38,038 bases of DNA, taken from assembly GCA_003251015.1 (NCBI GenBank), contig QKIO01000073.1, positions 1 to 38,038 on the forward strand, in the 5' to 3' direction. The stretch comes from Bacteroidales bacterium. Its GTDB lineage: Bacteria; Bacteroidota; Bacteroidia; Bacteroidales; Marinilabiliaceae. Every line of letters begins with the position of its first letter. Within the stretch, counting starts at the first letter, position 1. A program made the translations under genes and the position numbers. Under the pieces are notes generated by a model. That model was not told where the DNA came from. It was given only the letters and a program-made list of their open reading frames with translations, and ran no database searches. Of this stretch, positions 28,246-36,532 are shown piece by piece.

Positions 28246-28258
28246 TTAAAAGTCCTCC

Positions 28259-29364
28259 TTAAGAAATTTTATTACGTTTCTTCCAGTCTGCAAACAATGC
28301 GTTGTATGCTTCCGGGTTCTTTTCTTCTAATTCCTCTAACATCTCAGGGTTAGAATCCTGTAACTCTTCAAAAGTCTTTCCTTGGTATGTTGCACCACTT
28401 CCGTTTGCCGATGGTTTAATATCAGCCGATAATGGTTTTACCACAGCTTGTAAGCTGTCTAATACAGCCTTAGTTCCATCAAAGTCCTTTTCTAACAAAC
28501 CTTGCCACTTCGATCGGTCATCGGCTTTAATGCGCTTGTCTTTCTCAGCAGCATCAAGCTCAGCCTTTACTTTTGCTGCCTTGTCATCTTTGTCCTTTTG
28601 CTCTTGTTGAGCCTTTAAGGTGTCATATCCGGCAGCTTTTTGCGCATTTGCCAATATGCGTGCGTTTACCTGCTCTTCGGTTGAATTTACATCCATACCA
28701 AGAGCAGTAGCAGTTGCTTTTAAATCCATGTCATTTGTGTTTTGGGGAGTAACATTTACTGTAGCTTCAATAGGCGAACCACTATTCTTAATATAGCTAG
28801 CAGTTGTTTGGTCTATCTTCGTGTCACCTTTTACTTCATCAACAAAACCCCATTCCTTTGCTTTTTCAGCAGTCATCCAAAAATCACCCGATTCCCATTT
28901 TGCTTTAAAATCAGCTTCCGGCTTTTTTAGCTTGCCTACATAAGCATCGTAATAGGTAGTGGTCATGTTTTTAAGTAACTCTAGGTAGTTTTCAACCTCG
29001 GTTTCATTTCCATGAGCTCCTCCCATCGGTTTGTGAATCATGTATTGACCATTCTTCGCCATAGTAAAGTGGCTTGCTTTTACGCCAATGTAAGTTCCGG
29101 CACTGGCTACAAGCGCTCCACCTTCTCCGGTATAGCTACCAAATACATCAATTAGAATGTTCACAATTTCATTGGCCTGAAAACAGTCACCACCTCCTGT
29201 CATTTCATAAACATGACACTTAGTTATGCCTGAAGCTTTTAGCTCCTCACATTTACTTCGCATCTCTACGGCATTGTTCTGATTCCATTCCGAGATATTA
29301 CCGATTATATCAACCCTTCCGGTTGTTCCCTCAGCATAGACCTTAACTAGTAAATTTTTACTCA
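28259..29364 (-). CDS. ClpP/S49-like prohead protease with C-terminal scaffold region (start MSKNLLVKVYAEG)
   Basis: GDCFQANEIVNIL, GGALVASAGTYIGVKA (Ser), MIHKPMGG..G; charged C-terminal region. Confidence 0.85.
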
Positions 29365-29398
29365 TGTTTTTTAGTTCACATTGTAAATCGATGAGCAA

Positions 29399-29562
29399 AT
29401 ATTCAGGGATTTTTCGAGGGGATAAAATCGGCTTTTCTTCTAGTGTGAAAACCTTATGTAGAAGTGATATATATTTCTTGTAGTCAAAATATTACAACTA
29501 CATAAAACAACTTTTTTCGGGTGCGCTTTATTCAAACAATCTTTGGCTTAAAATAAAGTGTA
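29399..29562. promoter_or_regulatory. Divergent late promoter region
   Basis: 164-bp AT-rich gap between divergent capsid and terminase blocks, with 8-bp inverted repeat TTATGTAG (29454-29461)/CTACATAA (29498-29505). Confidence 0.5.
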
Positions 29563-30093
29563 ATGGCAAGCAAGAAACGCAGAAAACAACTCTCTAAGGA
29601 AGTGTACGATAAGCTTAAACGTACCGCCTACGAATGCATCGTTGTTCAAGGAAAAAGCCAAAAGGAAGTGGCTCTTCTGTTAGGTGTGACCGAAGCAACT
29701 GTAAGCAAATGGGCAATAGACGGAAATTTTAAAGAGGAACGCAACAACCGTCAACAATGTATTAGCACCGATGCAGACAACATTAAAAAGCTCTTAAGAG
29801 TAATGAGCCAACAACGTCTTCAATTGGAAGAATTAATTCTTGATGCTCAAAAGATGAGTGATACTCAAGAAGAGATTCGCCTAAGAAAAGATGCACGTGC
29901 ACTTAGTGATGAGATGGCAAAGCAAAACAAAACCTTGCTTTCGCTTGACAAAACCAATTACACGCTTGGAACATACATCGATGTAATGGACGATATCTTT
30001 AATGCACTTCGTGTATATGATGAAAGCCTTTGGGAAAAGACGGTTGATTTTCAGGCCACATTAATCCGCAAAAAAACCATTGAAATAGGTTAA
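29563..30093 (+). CDS. Terminase small subunit-like HTH protein
   Basis: IVVQGKSQKEVALLLGVTEATVSKWAIDGNFKEER HTH; followed by terminase large subunit. Confidence 0.8.
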   Translation: MASKKRRKQLSKEVYDKLKRTAYECIVVQGKSQKEVALLLGVTEATVSKWAIDGNFKEERNNRQQCISTDADNIKKLLRVMSQQRLQLEELILDAQKMSDTQEEIRLRKDARALSDEMAKQNKTLLSLDKTNYTLGTYIDVMDDIFNALRVYDESLWEKTVDFQATLIRKKTIEIG

Positions 30094-30095
30094 AC

Positions 30096-31634
30096 ATGGC
30101 AGTATCACGACAAAGAGCCGATAAACTAAAGGCAGAAGCATTTCTTAAGAAGCTTGATATTGCTCGTAATGCCAATGATGTAAATCCTTTCGAGACCAAA
30201 GCAGAACAAAGAGAGCGTATTGCCCGGGCACAAGACGACCCGCGGTACATGATCAAAACTTACTTGCCTCATTATGCCATGGCCGATTCAGCACCTTTTC
30301 AAATTCAACTTTGTAAAGATGTGGCGAGCGACCCATTGTTTATAGAGTTCGAAGAATGGGGACGTGGTTTGGCAAAGTCGGTTTATTGCAACATCATTGT
30401 TCCACTTTGGTTATGGATGCGTGGTGAAGATGTGTTTTTATGCTTAATGTCTGATAGTAAAGAACGTGCTCAGGAATTATTAGCGGATATACAAGCCGAA
30501 TTGGAAGGCAACCAATTGCTCATTCACGACTTTGGGAATCAGAAATGTGAAGGTGATTGGGAAATAGGAAATTTTAAAACCATAGACCAACGCTTTATTG
30601 GTATGGCCTTCGGTTTTAAGAAAAAGGTGCGTGGTGTTAGGGTAAAGCAACGCAGACCCAACCTATGGGTGATTGATGATCCCGAAACACCTGACACAAT
30701 TGGAAGTCCAAAACGTATGCGCAAGCAAGCCGATATGATCGAGCGTGATATTTTAGCAACCATGACAGGTTCTATCAGACGCATGCTTTATGCGTGTAAT
30801 AAGTTCGCTCGTGTAATGACTCAAACCATACTACAGGAGCGTCATCCGGATTGGCGTGTACGACAAGTAAAAGCATACAACAAAGTCACCTACGAACCTG
30901 CATGGGATTATTACACCGCAGACTATTACAGAACCCAAGAAAAGAACATGGGTGTTGTTGCTGCCTATGCAGAATACTTACACGAAACAAAACTCGAAGG
31001 TGCAATTTTTAGCGAAGATCAAATTCAATGGGCTCCAATGCCACCATTAGAAGAGTTTAAAATGATTGTTGTGCATTGGGATATTGCCTATGCCGGTAAC
31101 GAAAACAGTGACTACAATGCGGTAAAAGCTTGGGGCTTACATGGGCATAACTTTTGGTTGATCGATGGTTATGTAAAGCAATCTAAGATGAAACAAGCCG
31201 TTGCTTGGATGTGTGAGTTTAAGAAACGCTTAGGTCGTAATGTGAACGCAGTCTTTCAGTACGAATCGCAGTTTTGGAACGGTGAAGTACAACGTGCCAT
31301 CGATGAAGTGGAAGATGAATACGGCATCAATTTAAACCTTATGAAGATTCTTGTAAAAGGCAACAAGCTTATGCGCATGATCACCATGCAGCCGTATTAT
31401 CAAAACAGTCGCAATTATTACAACGAAGCATTAAAAAGCCATTCCGACACACAAATTGGAATTATGCAGCTGTGTGCAGTTGAAGAAGGGATGACAGAGC
31501 ATGACGATAGTCCCGATGCAGACCAACAAGCCATTTCAAAACTAGAACTCTATTGCACACCCGGAGGCAAAAAGAGCAATGGCGATAAGTGGTGGAAGTC
31601 CGGTAAGATGAAATCAAAATTTAACATGCCATGA
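30096..31634 (+). CDS. Terminase large subunit
   Basis: 512 aa; FEEWGRGLAKSVYCNI (Walker A-like), PNLWVIDDPETP, VVHWDIAYAGNENSDYNAVKAW (nuclease). Confidence 0.85.
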   Translation: MAVSRQRADKLKAEAFLKKLDIARNANDVNPFETKAEQRERIARAQDDPRYMIKTYLPHYAMADSAPFQIQLCKDVASDPLFIEFEEWGRGLAKSVYCNIIVPLWLWMRGEDVFLCLMSDSKERAQELLADIQAELEGNQLLIHDFGNQKCEGDWEIGNFKTIDQRFIGMAFGFKKKVRGVRVKQRRPNLWVIDDPETPDTIGSPKRMRKQADMIERDILATMTGSIRRMLYACNKFARVMTQTILQERHPDWRVRQVKAYNKVTYEPAWDYYTADYYRTQEKNMGVVAAYAEYLHETKLEGAIFSEDQIQWAPMPPLEEFKMIVVHWDIAYAGNENSDYNAVKAWGLHGHNFWLIDGYVKQSKMKQAVAWMCEFKKRLGRNVNAVFQYESQFWNGEVQRAIDEVEDEYGINLNLMKILVKGNKLMRMITMQPYYQNSRNYYNEALKSHSDTQIGIMQLCAVEEGMTEHDDSPDADQQAISKLELYCTPGGKKSNGDKWWKSGKMKSKFNMP

Positions 31635-32068
31635 GGTATATCAATAAAGAAGATTTAATAACCATCATCCAAGAACGTTTAATGGGTGAAAGTGTGGCTT
31701 TGGCTACAGGTATTGATTTAGATAACAATGCCATCTTAGATAACATCGAAGAAAAGGCCATTGATTTAGTCGTGTCCTACATCTCCGGAACTTACGATCA
31801 TGAGCAAATCTTTGGTGCAGAACCAACTCGTAATGGTGTACTGGTTCAAATCATAGCAAGCATTGTGGTTTATCGAAGTGTTCGCCGAAATGCAGCGCGT
31901 AAAGTTCCTGAAGATTACATCCAGTTATACAACGATGCGAAGAAAGACTTAGAACGCATCCAAAGTGGCGTAATGAATTTAATCGATTGCCCTAAACTCA
32001 CTAAGGAAGATGGCACAAGTGCAAGCCCTGTTTTTGGCAACAATACCAACGATAATTATTTTATTTAA
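31631..32068 (+). CDS. Mu gp36-like (DUF1320) head-tail protein
   Basis: MRYINKEDLITIIQERLM...; position between terminase and portal. Confidence 0.6.
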   Translation: MRYINKEDLITIIQERLMGESVALATGIDLDNNAILDNIEEKAIDLVVSYISGTYDHEQIFGAEPTRNGVLVQIIASIVVYRSVRRNAARKVPEDYIQLYNDAKKDLERIQSGVMNLIDCPKLTKEDGTSASPVFGNNTNDNYFI

Positions 32069-32079
32069 ACAGCATTTAA

Positions 32080-34620
32080 ATGAGTAAGTACAACTTTGTT
32101 CAACGTATCGGAAGTGCAGCAGGTAAAGCCATTGTAAGCCGTTTAAAAAGCAGCACCTTATATGCAGAATACTATAAGCGACAAGATAAAGCTAAGTATG
32201 AGCGACAGTCTACGATTTATAAACGCAAGGAATTAAAAGACTGGACCAATGCTGTAACAATGGCAACCGACCCCGAAAACCCAAGGCGAGGTGAATTAAT
32301 GCGCTTTTATCAATCTTTGAAACTTGACCTTCATTTAGCATCGGTAATAGATACACGCATTCTTAGGGTTCAGCGTTCATCATACAAAATTGTTAACGAA
32401 AAAGGTGAAGAAAACGAAGCCTTAAAAGAACTGTTAGAACGTCCTTGGTTTGATGACCTCGTACGTTTAATCATTGGTAAAACTTTCCAAGGCACAACAC
32501 TTATCGAGCTGTTCGATCTTGATGAGACAGGTGAGTTAAGTCGCGTGAGCGAAATCCCACAATCAAACTTCATTCCTCAACAGGGAATTATCATCAACGA
32601 AGAGTACGATGATAAAGGCACAAGTTACCGGGAAGGAACTTACAAAGATTTCTATGTTCAAGTTGGTAATGATTGGGAACTGGGTATGCTAAACCAATTA
32701 GCCATGATTGTACTGGCTAAAAAGTTGGGACTTGGTTCTTGGATGAGCTACATTGAGAAGTTTGGTGTACCTCCTTTGTTTGCCATCACCGAACGCATGG
32801 ACAACACTCGTAGAGATGAGCTATTTGCAATGCTGCAAGATTTCAGAATGAATCACTTTGCCGTATTACAAGGCAATGAGAAGATTGAAGTACCAAACAA
32901 CTACAATGTTGATGCTTACAACTCCTTTAAAGCCTTAATCAACGACATTTGCAACAAGGAATTAAGCAAGGCAGTTCTTGGTGGTACTGCAATGGTTGAT
33001 GAAAAGAGCTTTGTTGGTTCTGCTGAGATTCAAGAACGAGTAGCCCAAGACCGTCACGAAGCGGATAAATTGACGTTTAAACACTTCTTCAACACGCAAA
33101 TTCGCCAACGTTTAGCAAAATTGAGCAGCGTATATGCTGAGTTTGCAACGCACACTTTAGTGTGGGATAATCAGGAGACCTTAGACATCACCAGTTACAT
33201 CGATGCTGTTCAAAAGCTGTCTTCATCGTTCGAATTCGATATTGAAGAAGTACGCAACCGTACAGGCTTGCCGATTACAGCAATGAAAACGCTTAATCCA
33301 GTAACTAATACTGACGATCCCAACGCTCAAAAAAAAAAAGAACTTGAAGCAGACTTTAAACGATTAGGCAATGCTCCTTATATGGCATTAGTAAACGCAT
33401 GGGATGTTTTTGCAGCCACATGGGATGCAGCCATAGATCGTTTAGCCAATCAAATCTACAACGGTGAAGTAAAACCCACCGACCTTGATAAGGATTTAGT
33501 ATTAAAGAACTATGCTGCCTTTAATAAAGAAGCTGAGAAAGCTTGGGGCAAAGGTTACTACAACGAGAAGTTAACCCGGGACTTCCGGGAAAACTTTTTG
33601 AGGTTTGCCGGAGCTAAATCCCACGACTTAATGAAGCATTTAAACGGTTTAAACACCAAAGAAACATCGAAAGACGACTTCATTAAACAAGCAAAAGCGA
33701 TTGTTCAAAAACACAATGCCCAATATTTAGAAACTGAGCTTCGTTTTTGTGGTAGTTCGGTGAGTGCAGCTCAAGCCTATGCAACATATTTAGAAGATGT
33801 CAACCAATATCCAAACCTTAAGTGTCGCACCATGGGGGATGATGATGTTCGTGAAAATCACGCAGCAAACGAAGGCCTTGTAAAGCCTGTAAAAGAATGG
33901 AAAGCTTTACCACCATTCGACCATAACTGCCGATGTTGGTTAGAACAAACTACCGATCCACCATCAGACGGTAGAACCTTAAAAGGCATTAAATTCAGTA
34001 ACAATCCCCACAACACTGGAGAAGTTTTTACACAAGACCAAAGCTACTTCATGAACGTTGCACGCAAAGACCAGGGGATTATTCGTGACAATACAGAACG
34101 AATGAAAAGCTTCATGCCATACAATCAAACCATTGATGTAGGCGACAACAAAGTATTTGTCAATGACTTTTCTGACTTAGCTGATACAGAACTATGCATT
34201 GATGCAGCCAAGAAAATTGCACCTATAATAGAAAAGAACATTTACATTTTGCCCCACATAAACCCAAGTGATAAATCTTCTGTTAAAAATCCTGAAATCG
34301 GAGTAGGAAAACCCGGCGTTTTGGCCGATTTAAAATCATGGGATCCAAAGAAGACTACCAAAACGGAAAATTTTGTAAAAAACAATGTTTATGCCGCCAA
34401 TAAACAAGGATGTGAGTGGGTAATCTTGGATTTAACAGATGCCATTGAAGAAAACTCTTTGGCTATTGCTGCACGAAAATTAAGAGGTGATTTATCAGAT
34501 AAAAGTAAGATGAATCAAAGAATTAAACAGGTTGTAATTATCAAGGATGATAAGGTCTTAAAGGTATCTCGAAAGCAGATTAATAGCAATGATTTTATGA
34601 CCTATTTCAAGATAGACTAA
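32080..34620 (+). CDS. Portal (DUF935)-MuF minor head fusion with C-terminal nuclease/toxin-like domain
   Basis: N-terminal DUF935 pattern; MuF-like ...CRTMGDDDVRENHAANEGLVKPVKEWKALPPFDHNCRCWLEQTT; C-terminal NPEIGVGKPGVLADLKSW...KQGCEWVILDLTDAI...IKQVVIIKDDKVLKVSR resembles CdiA-CT/BECR-fold nucleases. Confidence 0.75.
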   Translation: MSKYNFVQRIGSAAGKAIVSRLKSSTLYAEYYKRQDKAKYERQSTIYKRKELKDWTNAVTMATDPENPRRGELMRFYQSLKLDLHLASVIDTRILRVQRSSYKIVNEKGEENEALKELLERPWFDDLVRLIIGKTFQGTTLIELFDLDETGELSRVSEIPQSNFIPQQGIIINEEYDDKGTSYREGTYKDFYVQVGNDWELGMLNQLAMIVLAKKLGLGSWMSYIEKFGVPPLFAITERMDNTRRDELFAMLQDFRMNHFAVLQGNEKIEVPNNYNVDAYNSFKALINDICNKELSKAVLGGTAMVDEKSFVGSAEIQERVAQDRHEADKLTFKHFFNTQIRQRLAKLSSVYAEFATHTLVWDNQETLDITSYIDAVQKLSSSFEFDIEEVRNRTGLPITAMKTLNPVTNTDDPNAQKKKELEADFKRLGNAPYMALVNAWDVFAATWDAAIDRLANQIYNGEVKPTDLDKDLVLKNYAAFNKEAEKAWGKGYYNEKLTRDFRENFLRFAGAKSHDLMKHLNGLNTKETSKDDFIKQAKAIVQKHNAQYLETELRFCGSSVSAAQAYATYLEDVNQYPNLKCRTMGDDDVRENHAANEGLVKPVKEWKALPPFDHNCRCWLEQTTDPPSDGRTLKGIKFSNNPHNTGEVFTQDQSYFMNVARKDQGIIRDNTERMKSFMPYNQTIDVGDNKVFVNDFSDLADTELCIDAAKKIAPIIEKNIYILPHINPSDKSSVKNPEIGVGKPGVLADLKSWDPKKTTKTENFVKNNVYAANKQGCEWVILDLTDAIEENSLAIAARKLRGDLSDKSKMNQRIKQVVIIKDDKVLKVSRKQINSNDFMTYFKID

Positions 34621-34627
34621 AATACAA

Positions 34628-34684
34628 AAGGTTGATGCCGGAAACATCAACCTTCGAGCACAGATTGAGCAACGCTCGCTCTGT
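34628..34684 (+). ncRNA. Two tandem hairpins in intergenic region (candidate regulatory/attenuator RNA)
   Basis: AAGGTTGATG-ccggaaa-CATCAACCTT; ACAGA-tt-GAGC-aac-GCTC-gc-TCTGT. Confidence 0.45.
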
Positions 34685-34702
34685 AATACAAATATACGAC
34701 AT

Positions 34703-35317
34703 ATGGCACGAAAAAACAAGGTACCTGAATTTATGCAGATAGCTAGAGAACTGCAAAAGAATGCTTCACGCTACGCAGCAAGTGAGGCAGTTAAGTTCTT
34801 TAAAGAAAGCTTTGTGAAAGGTGGTTTTACAGATGCTTCATTTCAAAAATGGCAACAAAGCAATGGCCCATTAGCAGGCAAAAGAACCATGTACAACAGA
34901 GGTTCACTAATGCGCTCCATTAAAAAGCAAACTGTTACCATGGAGAAAGTCGTTGTCATTGCCGATTCACCTTATGCTGCTATTCATAATCAAGGCGGTT
35001 ATATTGTTGTAACTACACGAATGAAGAAATATTTTTGGGCGAAGTTCTACGAGTTAAGCGGTAGTGTATCGGTCAATAAACAAGGTGCGGTTTCTTTAAA
35101 CAAAAAGAATGTTTCAATAGGTAAGAAAGCAATGTTTTGCCGTGCAATGGCATTAAAGACTGTTGGCTCAAGAATAAAGATACCACAACATCAATTCATG
35201 GGACACAGTAAAGCTTTAATGAACAACTTCGACTTATGGTTTGGCGAGGTGATAAGAAAACAGGTAGAACAACAGTTCAACAACAATTCAATTCAGATCA
35301 ATTTAAAAGACGTTTAA
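34703..35317 (+). CDS. Mu gpG-like virion morphogenesis protein
   Basis: ...FTDASFQKWQQSNGPLAGKRTMYNRGSLMRSIK...; position after MuF. Confidence 0.75.
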   Translation: MARKNKVPEFMQIARELQKNASRYAASEAVKFFKESFVKGGFTDASFQKWQQSNGPLAGKRTMYNRGSLMRSIKKQTVTMEKVVVIADSPYAAIHNQGGYIVVTTRMKKYFWAKFYELSGSVSVNKQGAVSLNKKNVSIGKKAMFCRAMALKTVGSRIKIPQHQFMGHSKALMNNFDLWFGEVIRKQVEQQFNNNSIQINLKDV

Positions 35318-35340
35318 ACACTATTTAAATAATACCTCTT

Positions 35341-35889
35341 ATGGAAGCATGGACAGACTTATATAAGGAAGTAGCACAACGCATACAAGACCGCATCCCC
35401 GAAATACAATGGGTCGACTTGTGGCACGAACAAGTTTCGTATTTATCAGAAGACATACCTTTCCCAACACCTGCGGCATTCATTGCTTTTAGATTAGATA
35501 ACTGTGAGGATTTAAGCCAGTTAATTCAAAAGTGCGATCTGCAAGTCGACATTTACTTATTCTTCGAAACATTTAGTGATTCCTACCTTGGTTCTTTCAA
35601 TCAAGATAGTGCTACAGAATACTTAAGAATCCTAACAAAGCTACACACTTGCTTTCATGGTATAAGTGGAGAACACTTTTTCCAAATGAGCCGTGTCGCT
35701 ATGGGTAGAGAAGAATCCGGAGGTGCTGGTAACTTTTACCGTATTTCATTCAACTGCAACGTAGAAGACGCTAGCGCCCAAGCCGAGTTTAACCAAAATA
35801 CGGTTAACCAAGTAACTGTTGTTAATGAGCCAATTGAAAGACCATCAACAACAGACACAGAACCACTATTTATTATAGAACAGTATTAA
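35341..35889 (+). CDS. Hypothetical head-tail completion protein
   Basis: Last rightward structural gene; position. Confidence 0.5.
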   Translation: MEAWTDLYKEVAQRIQDRIPEIQWVDLWHEQVSYLSEDIPFPTPAAFIAFRLDNCEDLSQLIQKCDLQVDIYLFFETFSDSYLGSFNQDSATEYLRILTKLHTCFHGISGEHFFQMSRVAMGREESGGAGNFYRISFNCNVEDASAQAEFNQNTVNQVTVVNEPIERPSTTDTEPLFIIEQY

Positions 35890-35939
35890 GAAATAATAAC
35901 GAAATGGTGTTAAGTCTTTGAGCACCTATCGTTATGCTA

Positions 35940-36158
35940 TTAATTACTTTTTGCCTGCTTTAGTAGTTTATTATAGTAGGCGAGATTCTCTTTATTATAA
36001 TAAATTCGCGAATAAATATACTTCTTATCAAGGTAGAAGTACTTCTGTGATAACTCTTGTAAAACGTCGTCCATACGTAGGCGCTTTACGTCATACAATT
36101 CGTAGAACTTATCTACAATTGCTCTGTCTCTAGCTTCTTTTAATTCAGGATTGCGCAT
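35940..36158 (-). CDS. Small HTH-like/Mor-like regulator candidate
   Basis: 72 aa basic protein (RAIVDKFYELYDVKRLRMDDVLQELSQKYFYLDKKYIYSRI); iterons upstream. Confidence 0.4.
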   Translation of the reverse strand: MRNPELKEARDRAIVDKFYELYDVKRLRMDDVLQELSQKYFYLDKKYIYSRIYYNKENLAYYNKLLKQAKSN

Positions 36159-36214
36159 ATTAAATAGGTCTTATGCAAAAATAGAAACCTTCAGGATAAA
36201 TCCATAAACAAAAA

Positions 36215-36250
36215 TTGTAAGGTAATTTGTAAGGTATCTTGTAAGGTAAC
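36215..36250. repeat. Three 12-bp iterons TTGTAAGGTANN
   Basis: TTGTAAGGTAAT TTGTAAGGTATC TTGTAAGGTAAC, exact 12-bp period. Confidence 0.85.
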
Positions 36251-36278
36251 GGTTGATTTTATAGCTTGTACTTATAAA

Positions 36279-36316
36279 AACGTCAATACACTTTGAATAG
36301 TATTGACGTTATTTTT
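36279..36316. terminator. Bidirectional-looking terminator hairpin
   Basis: AACGTCAATAC ... GTATTGACGTT followed by atttttat, preceded by aaaaa. Confidence 0.75.
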
Positions 36317-36532
36317 ATGATCTTTATGCCTAATTATATCAACCACTTAACTAGGGCTTAAATGGTTTTAATTTTTGGCTGCATTATTATAACACAATTC
36401 AATGAATATTCAAACTACTTACACCATTCGTTCTAGTCTAAAAATGGCTAAAAATGGATTGCAATCCTTATTAATCAACACTTTAAACCATTTTTGTTCG
36501 AGCAACAATATTTACATCATTCGTAGTACCCC

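Noticed and set aside
643-36515. TGTAAAT...ATTTACA as exact prophage termini with canonical TG/CA
   Set aside because: Attractive because of the TG/CA ends, but adjacent 5-mers (AATCC vs TCATT) do not match as a target duplication and the sites recur internally; better read as transposase-binding sites.
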